Assembly: GCA_001972305.1 (NCBI GenBank)
Contig: BDDD01001651.1
Span: forward strand, 241,300 to 305,299
Direction of reading: 5' to 3'
DNA: 64,000 bases
Source: Cephalotus follicularis
Taxonomy: Eukaryota > Streptophyta > Magnoliopsida > Oxalidales > Cephalotaceae
Position 1 is the first letter of the stretch, and every line of letters begins with the position of its first letter. The notes beneath the pieces were generated by a model. The model was not told where the DNA came from, made no database searches, and was given only the letters and a program-made list of their open reading frames with translations. Positions 36,220 through 46,877 of this stretch are shown here, in pieces. Position numbers and translations under genes: made by a program.

Positions 36220-36820
36220 CAATCGGATCTAGCCTGAACAACCAGAGAAATTGGCGGTTTGGGCTGCAACTAGGTTCGGTCACCGATCCTATGTTACAAG
36301 TCTGAACAGTTAGGTCCGGACCTGGGATCGGTGCGATCCCAACGGTCCCAAGCCCATTGATTAAAAAAATTGAATTTTAAAAAATAAATGTTGGCGACAG
36401 TGCATTAATAGAAGCGACTACTGCCTTTTGGCAATAGCCGTTGTTTACTTTAGTTTTTTCTTAATCTTTTTTAAAATTTCTTAAATCCTTTAAACAAAAA
36501 CTCCATAAATACCACTTTACATTTTTATTTCAATTCACAATTCTCATTTCTCAAACTCTTCTCCACTTTCTATAATTCAATATCTCCTAAATTTTCTGTT
36601 TATTTGCTTAGTTACAACATACTAAAAAAAATGTCAAACAGAAACAATCACGTCAAATTGGTCTCATGGGTTGCACTGAACCAGAGAACTCTGCAATGTT
36701 CTTGCTCTGTTTGGAAAGCAATTACACTCTTATTTGCCCTCCCAAATTCCATCGAGCATGCTGCCGCATCTTCAAGATCTGGACGAAACCCTAAACCCAG
36801 CCTCTAAACGACGAACAATT
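36220..36820 (+). mobile_element. Possible hAT 5' remnant
   Basis: A GATCGGTGCGATCCCAACGG segment, an AT-rich leader with TCCATAAATACC and pyrimidine-rich transcript-like sequence, and an ATG at 36631 (MSNRNNHVK) look like the 5' region of a plant hAT element. Coding homology is not visible, and the sequence meets the Gypsy element near 36820. The call rests on general appearance only. Confidence 0.25.
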
Positions 36821-36829
36821 TGACGTTTT

Positions 36830-38043
36830 CAGGCATTCTCTTTGCCTAAAAAAGTTTCCAACTTGAAAGTCCCTGGTCCGATGACCATTTTGACCTTATA
36901 TGGGCCTTCCCATTATGGTGCTAACTTTTCTCTGGTCCCTCTTGAATCAGAGATACTTGCTCTTTTGAGGACCAAGTCTCATTCTTTGAAGCATTTTGGG
37001 CATGCCTTTTTGTCATAGTATCGACTTATCCTTTGTTGGTACGTGGCTACCTTGATTGCAGTTTTATTTCTGAGTCTTTCTATCAATTCAAGGTTATTTC
37101 TGAGATGGTCATTGTTTTTAGCTTCGTCGAATCGTGTCACCCTTTCTAAAGGTAACCCAATTTCCATAAGAATTACAGATTCTGAACCAAAACATAGGCT
37201 GAAATGGGTTTCTCCTGTTGTTATTCTTGGAGTTGTTCTGTAACCCCATAGCATACTTTGTAGCTCATCCACCCAGCGCCCTTTCGTCAACTCTGGTCTA
37301 CAGGTTGACAACCGAAGCAAGACGATGTTTAATATTCCAAATCTTGCAGAATTCTCTGAAGGCTTTACAATCAAACTATTTGTCGTTGTCTATTACAAAA
37401 ATCTTTAGAACTCCAAATTTGCAGATCATAGACTGCCATATGAACCTTTTCGTCACTATCTCTGCAATGGTTGCTAGAGGCTGCTCTGCCTCCACCCACT
37501 GCGTAAAGTAGTCAATTGCTACAATCATGAATTTTCTCAAATCAGTATTTTCTCAAACTAGTATCTTATGGCAATGGTCCTAAGAAATTCAACCCCACTG
37601 AGTGAAGGGTCAAGCTACTGTAATAGTCGTGAGTGGTTCACTTGACTGATGGCTTACCTTAGCAAATCTCTGACACTTGTCACATTTCCTCACAAAGTCA
37701 ATAGCATCTTGGTGCATTGTTGGCAACAATATCCTTGCTCGAGGATCTTGTAGAAAAGTGATCTTCCAACAATATTGTGATTTTCACATATCCCCTCATA
37801 GACCTCCATGAGGGTATGTCAGCTTCCGAAGGTTTGAAACACTTCAGGAGTGGCATAGCAATAGGACTTTTATAAAGAACCCCATTCATGAGCTAAAATC
37901 TATTCTCCCTATACGCAATCCTCTTCGCCTATGCTTTATCCACTAGGAGACTGCTATCTTTCATCCAGTTAATAATCAAGTCCATCCAAGATGACTCATC
38001 GTCATCAATGGCCATGATATCCTCCGTCTCTGACATACTGGGT
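36830..38043 (-). pseudogene. Gypsy integrase (zinc-finger, core and C-terminal parts), broken
   Basis: The best-preserved stretch is 36979-37374: a core end with GRWVDELQSMLWGYRTTPR and TGETHFSLCFGSE, then the C-terminal AYQQRISRYYDKK. A further piece (WEGPYKV) lies downstream near 36915, in another frame. At 37698-37889 another frame gives NGVLYKSPIAMPLLKC, the segment just before the zinc-binding part. Between them, stops and frameshifts interrupt the core. The neighbouring hAT insertion at 38052 cuts it off from RNase H. Confidence 0.8.
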
Positions 38044-38059
38044 GCTAGGTCTAGGGCTG

Positions 38060-38265
38060 CAAACGAACCGAGTCGAGCCGAGCTTTAGGTTGTTTGGGCT
38101 CGGCTCGTTAAGAAATTAACGAGCTCGAGTTCGAGCCGAGCTTTTATCGAGCTCAGAAATGTTGTTCGAGCTCGACTCGATAAGGAATTCTCGAGCTCGA
38201 GCTTGACTCGAACTAGGCTCGTTATGATTTACGAGTCGAGCTCGAGCTCGAGCTCGAGCTCGTTT
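38060..38265. repeat. Subterminal repeat region of the hAT element (left)
   Basis: Many copies of GAGCTCGAG/CGAGCCGAGC/AACGAGCTC words occur. Such subterminal clusters are usually transposase-binding sites in hAT elements. Confidence 0.6.
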
Positions 38266-38715
38266 TTATTTCTTCAGTTTTCCTATTTTTCAATAATAAT
38301 CAATTAAAAATTTAATAAATAGGAAAAACATTTAAAAGTCATCATAACATAATCAACAAACATCCAAATTTCTACAACAATAACAAAATAATAAATAATA
38401 CATCATAATGACCATAACATATCCTACAATAAACAAACATTAGCAAGTAGCAACAATACAAAACTCCAAATCCATCAATATTCAACAGTAACAACCAGAT
38501 TACAAATAAAACCAAAATCCACAATGTTTGTCAAAACAAGTTACTACATTGACAACAAGTAATATTGCTAAAATAAACAGTAGAGAAAGAAGCGCGCTGA
38601 TAAAACATCTAAGGTAGAAGAATCTCCTTCACATCTTTCATCTGTTTAAAAAAACAAACATTAGAACATTTAATGAATACGAAATCATTCATATGCAAAT
38701 GAAATAAAAATCCAA

Positions 38716-40551
38716 TTAACTTACTTTTGATTTTCTTTTTATGCCATAATAACTGCGATACCAATCTTCTCCACAGAGTAAAACTTGGACGGTTTCGGTT
38801 GACAATGATGAACGAAATGCATCAATGACCCTACCTCCGGCACTAAATGCAGATTCTGAGGCAACAGTACTCATAGGAATAGATAATATATCACACGCCA
38901 TCTTTGACAAGATACGAAACTTCAAATTATTTACTCTCCACCAATCCAAAACATCAAATTCAGTGTGAGCATCTTCATCACAAATATAAACACCCTCCCC
39001 CAAATAAACATCAAGTTCTGATTTAATATAATCAATAGAATCAAAACTTCTAATGAATATATCAAACTTTGATCGACCACTAGCTCTACATTTACCAACA
39101 CCATGTTGGTTACCACCGTCTCTCTCATCACCTTGAGTGGTTTTCTCAATAGTAGACAAAGTATGTGCAGAAACATATTCAGCATAAAGCTCATATAAAC
39201 TCTTCCGAACAGCAACAATATGTTCATTAGCTACATCTAATGGATGATAAATATATGGAAAACAGAACTCAATCAATTTCATCTTGTTTCTTGGATCCAA
39301 AACAGCAGCAATACTAATCAACAAGTTGGAATCACCCCAATACTTGTCAAATTTTAATTTCATTGCACATGCCATATTCTTGACATTCTCATTATCAGAT
39401 ATGCTTTTTTCATCCAATAATTCTTTCACTCTCCATAGCTCAGGAAGAAATAAATTAGAAGTAGGATATTCAGTACCTGATATGATGTGTGTTACCTCAT
39501 TGAAAAGTGCCAAAAAAGAACAAACTTCAGCTACTTTGTCCCAATCTTCATCACTTGGCAAGTGGACATAAGTCGGGTCTCTTTGTTGATATTGAGGAAA
39601 CACCTCTCTGAACTCCAATGCTGCTTCTAGCATGTTATATGTAGCATTCCATCGAGTGCAACAATCCAAAATCAGCCTTTTATTTGGCAACTGAAATTGC
39701 TTTGCAACATCCGCAAATGTGATCAACCTTGACGGTGAGGCTGCAATATGCTTCACACTCTCACGAACATTCACAATGATACCGCCAACATGAGAAAGTC
39801 CTTCTTGCACCAGGATATTAAGTATGTGTGCACAACAACGCACGTGAAAGAGCACACCACCCAAAGGAAGTCTTTTCTGAAAAGCTGGATTTCTTTTTAA
39901 AGATCTAACAGCCACGTCATTGTTAGCAGCATTGTCAACTGTTATAGAGCATACCTTATGCTCTATTCCCCACTCAACAAGACACTTAAAAATGGCATCA
40001 TATATTGCAGTCCCAGTATGAGGAGGTAGAACATCGCAAAAATTCAGATTACGCTTCTGTAACTTCCAATCAACATCCACAAAGTGGCATGTCAAAACCA
40101 TGTACTGAATTTTTTGACCCGATGTCCATAAATCTGTTGTAATACTAACTCTATTAACACCTTTTAGCAGTGTATTCAACCTTTTCTTCTCGATCTCATA
40201 AGCCGACACACAATCATTTTTTGAAGTTGTTCGCGAGATCTTTTGATAATAAGGAGTGGCAGCCCTCATCAACACATTAAACAACTGGTACTCCGTAAAA
40301 TTAAATGGCAATTCATGCACCATTATCATATGAGCAACAATCTCCCTTATCTTTGCATGATCATACTTAAAATTTTCAATTGCAGACACACTTTCCGACA
40401 TTGCTTGATTAACTTGAATATTCAACTGCCCCTTCGCACAAACCTTCTTTCTTGGACAAGTCTTTAAGTGCCTTGTGAACTGAGTTGTGGTACCAGTTTT
40501 AGGCAGCCCAAAGTTTGTTCTACAATGAATGCACTGAACCTTTTTAATACC
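38716..40551 (-). CDS. hAT transposase (DAYSLEEPER/RICESLEEPER type)
   Basis: An uninterrupted frame of 611 codons cuts and pastes the surrounding element. In order it shows a BED-type zinc finger (CIHCRTNFG ... TTQFTRHLKTC, about the first 35 residues), a core with first acidic motif VSITTDLWTSG and second SITVDNAANND, the CAHILNILVQEGL segment, a CTRWNATYNML motif, and an intact C-terminal dimerisation domain (DVLDWWRVNN ... STVASESAFSAGGRV). The frame is closed upstream by TAA (40552-40554) just before the BED finger. The usual Trp/Phe residues of the finger start are missing and no good ATG precedes it. The N-terminus may come from an upstream exon (a TTCAG acceptor-like site precedes TGC) or be lost. 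The first ATG inside is after the finger (MSESV). Catalytic motifs look intact. Confidence 0.88.
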   Translation of the reverse strand, partial: GIKKVQCIHCRTNFGLPKTGTTTQFTRHLKTCPRKKVCAKGQLNIQVNQAMSESVSAIENFKYDHAKIREIVAHMIMVHELPFNFTEYQLFNVLMRAATPYYQKISRTTSKNDCVSAYEIEKKRLNTLLKGVNRVSITTDLWTSGQKIQYMVLTCHFVDVDWKLQKRNLNFCDVLPPHTGTAIYDAIFKCLVEWGIEHKVCSITVDNAANNDVAVRSLKRNPAFQKRLPLGGVLFHVRCCAHILNILVQEGLSHVGGIIVNVRESVKHIAASPSRLITFADVAKQFQLPNKRLILDCCTRWNATYNMLEAALEFREVFPQYQQRDPTYVHLPSDEDWDKVAEVCSFLALFNEVTHIISGTEYPTSNLFLPELWRVKELLDEKSISDNENVKNMACAMKLKFDKYWGDSNLLISIAAVLDPRNKMKLIEFCFPYIYHPLDVANEHIVAVRKSLYELYAEYVSAHTLSTIEKTTQGDERDGGNQHGVGKCRASGRSKFDIFIRSFDSIDYIKSELDVYLGEGVYICDEDAHTEFDVLDWWRVNNLKFRILSKMACDILSIPMSTVASESAFSAGGRVIDAFRSSLSTETVQVLLCGEDWYRSYYGIKRKSKVS

Positions 40552-40754
40552 TTATTCAATAGAATATCAATCATAAGTCAGATAATGGTATAAGACATAA
40601 CACTTATTATCTTGTATTAAGTATTTCTCATATGCAATTAGGCACTCTCTTCTTTAATTTTATATTAGAGTTTTAATTGATATAGTTTTATTTCTATTGT
40701 TTTAATATTTTGCGTTGACTACAATTGAAATAAAAATGTTTAACAAATATAAGT

Positions 40755-40840
40755 AAAATGTTTGGTACAGCTTACTGGTTAAAGATCATATTTATATCCA
40801 AGAGGTCATGGGTTCAAACCTTAACCTCAATGTAGCCAAA
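40755..40840 (+). other. tRNA-like box A/box B pair (possible SINE fragment)
   Basis: AGCTTACTGGTTAAAG and GGTCATGGGTTCAAACC are spaced like the internal Pol III promoter of tRNA-derived SINEs. It does not fold as a tRNA as far as I can see, and no poly(A) or target duplication is evident. It lies within the hAT element. Confidence 0.25.
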
Positions 40841-40869
40841 GTATATTTTTATAAATAACATACATATTA

Positions 40870-41140
40870 TCGAGCTTATCAACGAGCCTCTAATCGAGCC
40901 TATTAACGAGCCACTAATCAAGCATCTTAACGAGCCTATTAACGAGTCTGTTCGCGAACATTAACGAGTCTGTTCGCGAACATTAACGAGTCGAACGCTT
41001 CTCTGTTCGAGCTCGACTCGTTAATCTTAACGAGCTTAAAAATCGAGCTCGAGCTCGGTTCATTAAGTTTATCGAACGAACCGAGTCGAGCTCTTATCGA
41101 GCCGAGCCACGAGCTGCTCGCGAACAGCTTGGTTCGCTTG
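40870..41140. repeat. Subterminal repeat region of the hAT element (right)
   Basis: Repeated words such as CTATTAACGAGCC and the twice-repeated GAGTCTGTTCGCGAACATTA occur, then GAGCTCGAGCTCG runs. It mirrors the left subterminal cluster. Confidence 0.65.
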
Positions 41141-41156
41141 CAGCCCTAGCTAGGTC

Positions 41157-43200
41157 TTCTCTGAAGACATTCCCGTTTTGAGGTATCTCCTTTGCCACTG
41201 CCAACTTAGAGAGGACATTTTCTTTTTAGTTCTCTTCTCTAGGGATTCTCATAAACTGGCAGTGTTGAAAGGTAGATGTTATAGATTGTACCTTCATCAG
41301 ATACTTGGCCAGTCCTTCATCTCTGGCTTTGTAGTCTCAGTTAATCTGGCTAACCACTAGCTGGGAGTCACTAAACACTATGATTCTCTGAACTTCAAGA
41401 TGTTTATGAACTAACCTTAATTACTGCTTCCTATTTTGCCTTGTTGTTTGTTGCTTTGAACTGAAATTACAGAGCATATTGCAGTGTCCATCCTTCAGGC
41501 TGATAAAGACTAGCCCTGCTCCACTTTTATTAAAAAAAGAGGCCCATTTACATATATCATCTAGAAGCTCTGCTCTTGGATGTCCTCATTGTTGACATTT
41601 ATGTCTCAATCTGAATTTTGATGATAGCATATTTGCAGTTAACGAAGTTTCTTTTTGTGCAAGTAAAGATAAAGCATTGCAAAACAAAACAAGAAATTGC
41701 AGAAACAGGGCTAAGCGACGACGGTCAGGATGCAACCGTCAGCGCTTAAGGAGACCTTCGAAGCTTGAGTGCAAAGCGTCAACAGTTGAAGAGCTTTAAG
41801 CCAAGGAGAAAATGCTTAAAGTGTCGACGGTCATAGGTAAGCGTCAGCGCTTTAGGCCAAGGCGTCAGCGCTTAAGCACACTACATCAGCGATTTATTAT
41901 GGTAACTTTTAAAGTCCAATTGATTCACTCAAAGCGGCGACGCTTTGGAAAACCGTCAGCGCTTTGTGCCACATCGTCGACAAGAACTTCATACCTTCAG
42001 CGCTTTGAGTAGACAATTTCAAATTCAAATGTACAACGGTCACATAAGCTGCGACGCCTAAGGCAACTCCGTCAACGCTTTGCGCACTGGAAACAATCAC
42101 GGATTACATTTTTATGAGCCGTCTTTTAACCGACAAGTCCCAAAACATCTCCAACTGCTCTATTACTTTACCAACGGCCATAAACTGAAGAATACAATAT
42201 ATAGAAGCCAAGAACAAGATTAAAGTAGAAGAAGAACATCAAGAGCAATCAATAACTTTCAAAGTTCATATCAAAGCAATATCAAGTTCTTTATTGTCTA
42301 TTTGTGAGCAATCATTTTCTGTAATTACATAGCTATATCCAACCTTTTGAGAGGTTATCTTCAAACACAAAAACCATCTTTGTAATCATTGATTGTAATG
42401 GGGGAGTGAACCCAAAAAAGATTGTAAGTGATTGAGGTCAATCACAAAAGTGTAAAGGTGCACCGAATATTCCCTGCAAATATATTCCGAGTCTAGTGGA
42501 TTCTCAAGGAGGTCCTCGGGAAAAGTGGACGTAGGCATGAGATTAGCCGAACCACTATAAAATTGTGTTTACATTCTCTAACTCTCTCATTTTACTTATT
42601 TGCTCTTTCTTGATTATCTAGTTTATTTTCATAAGTCTAATTTGATTTTCTGAAAAGTTTCAAAGATTTCTTAATATTTTCACGCATCCATGTCTTCAGT
42701 CTTGATTGTAGTGGGAGTACACTATGTTATGAAATCTCCCAAACTTCAGCCTTTATAGCTGGCCTAGGCTCATACCGAATATCATACTCCCCTAACTCCA
42801 TAGACCACTTTACCAATCTTCATGAAGAGTCTGGTTTCTACAGGACTTGCATGAGAGGTTTATTTGTCAGCACTTTATTGGTGCGAACTTGGATTAGGGT
42901 CTGAGCTTCTAAGTAGATATCACAACAGCACACGCAAATTTTTCTATCTCTGGATACATGCTATCTGCTTCATTTAAGGCTTTGTTGACATAATAAACCT
43001 ATTTTTGGAGTCTCTTTTCTTCTCTCCTCTCTATGGAACTGACTTCTCCCTTTGCAATAGCAAGATATAAAGAAAGAATATCACCTGGCTGAGGCTTAGT
43101 CATAATTGGAAAAGAAACTATAGGAAAGCTCTTTGGAATTCATCTGTTTATTCGAACCTAGAAGGGCATTTCTCTGCCATCCTGAAAATAAACCCACTCA
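41157..43200 (-). pseudogene. Gypsy RNase H region, split by a Copia LTR
   Basis: Read on the minus strand, fragments at 42695-42800 (PAIKAEVWEIS-like) and 41160-41580 (LAVAKEIPQNGNVFRED-like end) match the connection and RNase H part of Tat-type polyproteins. Stops occur in every frame. The Copia LTR at 41590-42690 interrupts it, and the hAT element abuts its end at 41148. Confidence 0.65.
41590..42690 (+). mobile_element. Copia-type solo LTR inside the Gypsy element
   Basis: It starts TGTTGACATTTATGTCTC. It carries repeated GTCAGCGCTT words (41710-42080), a TATA-like ACAATATATAGAAGCC near 42195, and a GCCGAACCACTATAAAA segment near 42548-42564, all usual in Copia LTRs. The end appears near 42690 (...CACGCATCCA). 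ATGTC is found at 41580-41584 and 42690-42694, which suggests the target duplication, but the terminal bases do not fit perfectly, so the ends are good only to about 5 bp. Confidence 0.65.
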
Positions 43201-44000
43201 ATGCCGCCACTCTACCATTGAGCCTTTGAACTTCCTTGAAAGTTCTTGGTGGGAGACATGTTCTGGATGGCTGAGATCTTCTCTAGATTGACTTCAATCC
43301 CTTTTTTTGACACCATAAACCCCAAAAATTTTCTAGAAGTAACTCTAAAAGCACATTTTATTGGGTTAAGCTTCAACTGATATCGTTTCAACACTTCGAA
43401 ACCCTCTCTGAGTTCATCCACATGAGATCTTTGACCTTTTGTATTGACTAGCATGTTGTTCACATACACTTCCATATTCTTACCAATTTGATCATGGAAT
43501 ATTTTGTTTACTAGGCATTGGTAATAGTTCCTACATTCTTCAGACCAAATGACATCATCTTATAGCAATACGTACCGTGGTCTGTGATAAAAGAAGTCTT
43601 ATCCTCATATAGATGATACATTCTGATATGATTATACCTCGAGTATGCGTCCATGAAGCTCAAAAGTCTGTGTCTGGAGGTAGCATCAATAAGCTGATCA
43701 ATTTTCTAAAGGGGAAAGTGATCTTTGGGGCAATCTTTATTCAGGTCTGTAAAGTCAATGCACATCTTCCACTTCCCATTGGCTTTAAAAACCATAACCA
43801 CGTTTACTAATAGGTGGAATAATGCACTTCTCTGATAAACCCAGATTCGAGGAGTTTTTCTACCTCATTTGCTATAGCCGTCTTCTTATCCGGAGTAAAA
43901 TTCCTCTTCTTCTGTCTGACTGGACGGTGATTTGACTATACACTTAGCTTTTGAACAATTACATCAGAGTTGACCCCTGACACCTCTTCAGCAGACCAGG
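43200..44000 (-). pseudogene. Gypsy reverse transcriptase, broken, catalytic DD changed to NN
   Basis: Fragments in different frames give FMDAYSRYNHIRM-like sequence near 43640, then FITDHGTYCYKMM near 43570 and, at 43212-43475, MEVYVNNMLVNTKGQ followed by LKLNPIKCAFRV and FLGFMVSKKGIE. These are consecutive motifs of Gypsy reverse transcriptase. The YVDD active site reads YVNN (both Asp codons GAY to AAY), which would abolish catalysis. Frameshifts also separate the segments. Confidence 0.85.
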
Positions 44001-44340
44001 AAAACACATCCTTGTTACCACTGAAGAATTGGATAACATCCTACTTCTTTGGGTCCTAAAGCATTGACCAATCCGAAAGACCTTAGTCTGGTCTTTTTCA
44101 TTTGCTGTCACCTAGACAATATCATACATAGGCTTCTCTCATCTCTAGAATTTATATTGCCCGTGGACAATGGTTTCTCTCCTATAATATGTCCTATATC
44201 CCACATTTGGTAAGAAATTTGATAACTAAATGTTTGGTTCAAGCCACAACGCCAAAAAGATTCATACTTGGTCGTTCGAGAATAGCTTTTTAGGGGTTGG
44301 GCGTATCAACCACAATGAATGTTACGTCTCCCAAAGCTTG

Positions 44341-44610
44341 CTACGAGGCGTCACCAATGATAACTAGAAACATGATTGATCCCTTTGAATATATTACCTC
44401 CCTTGAGAAGCCAATCAGAGGAGTGTTGACATGCTTTAATCTTTCATCAGAATTCTTCAGTTTATCGAAGACATGTTTGTATAGATAATATGATGAACTG
44501 CCTCCGTCAACCAATATACTCTTCGTAATAAACAGATCTACATTAAGCTCCATAACTAGATTATCAAGATCAGCATCACTGAAGCTGATCACATCATCTG
44601 AGTTGCCCAT
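44341..44610 (-). pseudogene. Gypsy aspartic protease fragment
   Basis: The frame contains SILVDGGSSSYYLY, the D-G-G-S-S version of the retroviral-type protease active site common in Tat elements, and further on TPLIGFSRE. It is separated from gag upstream and reverse transcriptase downstream by stops. Confidence 0.8.
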
Positions 44611-44625
44611 TTTCTTTTTCTGTGG

Positions 44626-46321
44626 CTATTGTACTACCATAGTCCTCCGAGAACAAGCTTTCCGTGAAGAGCTCTCATCTCTTGAAAAGGAAGGTCCCCT
44701 TGAAATGGTATAGACTGTACCTCTAGGTTCTCTTGGATCCTTGTTTTGTGGTTGCTCTTCTTTGTGCTTTGTTCTCCGCTCCTTGTTGGCAGTATCTTTA
44801 AACTGTCTAAGACACCCATTTCGAATCAACCTCTCAATCCTGTACTTCAGTTGTCTACGTTCGTTACTCGTGGCCATTTTCATGATGAAACTGACAATAC
44901 CTGGTTTGATCCCTCTTCTTTTGTGGGTCTTTAAGCTTCTTAGGGCAGTTAATTGGTTCATTCTTGATCTCAAGAAGGATTTTCGCATATGATTCTGTCA
45001 AAGACGTTTACTTCTTGAAGTCGTTAAACTGGGGCTTTGGCTTATCTGAGATTGTTGCAAGCATCATTCGTTGAGGGGTCTTTTCTTTCTTTTCTCTTCT
45101 CTCCTCCGCCCTGTCCAGACCTACTGGACTCTCCTCGCTTCTCTGAACTCTTCCTAGCCCTAGTATCTCTGGATTTCATGGCCTTTTCTGCGTTAATGTA
45201 TTTCTCTGCTATTTTCAAAAGATCTTCCATATCTTCGGGATGCTTCTTCATGGAGAGGAGTGGAACTACATTTATTTCAGAGCACTTAGGATTGCTTCTA
45301 CAGCAAAGGAGGGATCGAGATCTCTGACCTGCAGAGACTCTTTGTTGAAGCATGCCAGATATTGCCTCAAGCTCTCGTTTTCTCTCTGCACTATGGTCAT
45401 GAGATGTGTAGAGGAATTTTTCTGCTTTCTGTTGTTAATGAACTTCGTAACAAACAACTTACTGAATTGAGAGAAATAGTATACAGACTTTGGTGCCAAC
45501 TTGTTATATCAAGTCTGAGCAGCACTAGTAAGCATCATTGGAAATCCACGATAGAGGATTGCGTCTGAGACCTTATGAATCAGCATGTTATGCTGATAAA
45601 GATGCACGTGATCCAATGGATTTGTCATACATTGTACTTCTCTATCATCAGGGGCTTAAATGATCATGGAAAATATGCTTCCAGGATCTCTAGGATAAAG
45701 GGATGGATGTTCAGGTTTCTGATTTCTGCCAGATATCCTCCCTTACGATTTGCTTCTCGAACACCAAGTCCTTCTCTCCATATCAGCCAATCTTCTTTCC
45801 AAATCTATCCCCTAGACAGTTTGGACCCTAAACCTGCTAGTGGCATGAAATGGTCCCCTCATGGGGGATCTATTCTGGTTAGGAGTTGTTCCAAGTCTTT
45901 CAAAGGCACCTCTTCTACGTTTCCCAAGTTTATCGAAGATGTTTCTTCTATGTTCTCCGTCAGGAGATCTGGTCTGACTAGACTTTTCCTCCTCTGAGAA
46001 GTTATCTGCAGCAATATCATCGGTCGTTTGATCTTGTTCAACTTCATAATTTCTGTCTCAGGCATCTGAAGACTCTCTACAATCAACCCCATTCGTTCGA
46101 GAGCCTCTGTTCTTGTTCCTAGATGTCAAGGAGGATTCCTCTGCTGACCATCAAGAACATGATTTTGTTGTACTCTTGGTTGTTGAGCAGATTGTTGAAC
46201 CAATTGTGTGAGTTGTCCAATTAGCTGAAGTAACTGATTGAACTTGGCTGGAATTACAAGAGCGTCCTGCTGGTTTTGCTGATTCTGCTGATTCCTTCAA
46301 TTAGATCCCCTTGGAGGCATG
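44626..46321 (-). pseudogene. Gypsy gag, multiple frames
   Basis: Pieces in order on the minus strand are a Q-rich N-terminal region near 46200-46300, a 46092-45859 segment ending LLTRIDPP, 45499-45272 (VTKFINNRKQKNS ... ESLRQYLACFNKESLQVRDLD, the retrotransposon gag domain), 45353-45042 (charged, KxEExRKxK type) and 44988-44626. The fragments are in different frames, so at least several indels have occurred. The start codon lies near 46321, shortly after the primer site. Confidence 0.8.
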
Positions 46322-46370
46322 AATTCTAGCAGCGAGAAAATCTAAACTGTGTGAAAAATGGATGTTCTTT

Positions 46371-46386
46371 CCCACAGATGGTGCCA
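46371..46386 (-). promoter_or_regulatory. Gypsy primer-binding site
   Basis: The minus strand reads TGGCACCATCTGTGGG, starting five bases after the LTR end. It resembles the TGGCGCCGTCTGTGGG site common in plant Gypsy elements. It marks the LTR/internal boundary. Confidence 0.75.
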
Positions 46387-46391
46387 ATTAT

Positions 46392-46877
46392 TGATGTAAA
46401 AAACCGGTTCTTTGACCAACACGACAATTGGCAATTGAAAGCTCGTCTTCATCAACCTGCAAGACACGTGGAAACCAGAAAAGTGACTGGAGATGAATTC
46501 CGGGAACATCCTCCGATGTTTAAGTCAATACAGTAAGAAAGAACTATTTGTGAAACTCGAGAAAATACGTGAATTGCTCTAAAATTTAAGAATTAGAACT
46601 TGGACCTTTGTGAATAGAGATCTTATTTATATGGGAGAATATCGGGTTACCTTAGAAATCTGATTGAATGAATTGTGACGTTTTTTATTTTTTGTGAGTC
46701 CTAAGAGGATTTTACCTCTTTGATTTTAGAGATTTGGTATTATCCACGTGTCTAGAAGGATCTTACTGAAATTCTCATCTATAATAAATGAGATTTAATG
46801 CAGTATGAATATTCTCTTTTAATGTCTAGTTTGTCTACATGACACATTATAATTGGTCTAAAATTTTAACCGTATCA
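46392..46877 (-). mobile_element. 5' LTR of the Gypsy element
   Basis: On the minus strand it starts TGATACGGTTAAAATTTTAG and ends TTTTTTACATCA, 486 bp, TG...CA with four-base inverted tips. The outer flank is ATATC. The matching 3' LTR is missing, so the age cannot be read from LTR divergence. Confidence 0.75.

Larger units (their letters stand above)
38052..41148 (-). mobile_element. hAT transposon with matching ends and 8-bp target duplication
   Basis: The terminal inverted repeats are TAGGGCTGCAAACGAACC at the left and, complemented, TAGGGCTGCAAGCGAACC at the right (17 of 18). They are flanked by perfect 8-bp repeats GCTAGGTC (38044-38051 and 41149-41156), the hAT signature. It is 3,097 bp long. 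Both subterminal regions are dense in CGAGCTCGAG, CGAGCC and AACGAG words. It carries one large transposase frame on the minus strand. It inserted into the Gypsy element, whose coding continues on both sides. Confidence 0.95.
36820..46877 (-). mobile_element. Decayed Gypsy (Tat-type) retrotransposon with two insertions
   Basis: In minus-strand order there is a 5' LTR (46392-46877), primer site, gag, protease, reverse transcriptase, RNase H and integrase. The integrase ends near 36830 without a 3' LTR. Frames are broken throughout. A hAT element (38052-41148) splits the RNase H-integrase linker, and a Copia LTR (41590-42690) splits the RNase H region. The domain order (integrase last) is Gypsy. 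The gag/protease style and absence of a chromodomain suggest the Tat lineage. It cannot be autonomous. Confidence 0.85.

Noticed and set aside
40755-40840. tRNA gene
   Set aside because: Box A- and B-like words are present but no cloverleaf arms can be paired; at most a SINE fragment.
41812-42012. Short frame with Arg-rich translation
   Set aside because: Falls in GTCAGCGCTT repeats of a Copia LTR.
45575-45997. 140-codon plus-strand frame
   Set aside because: Antisense to the Gypsy gag remnants; no domain.
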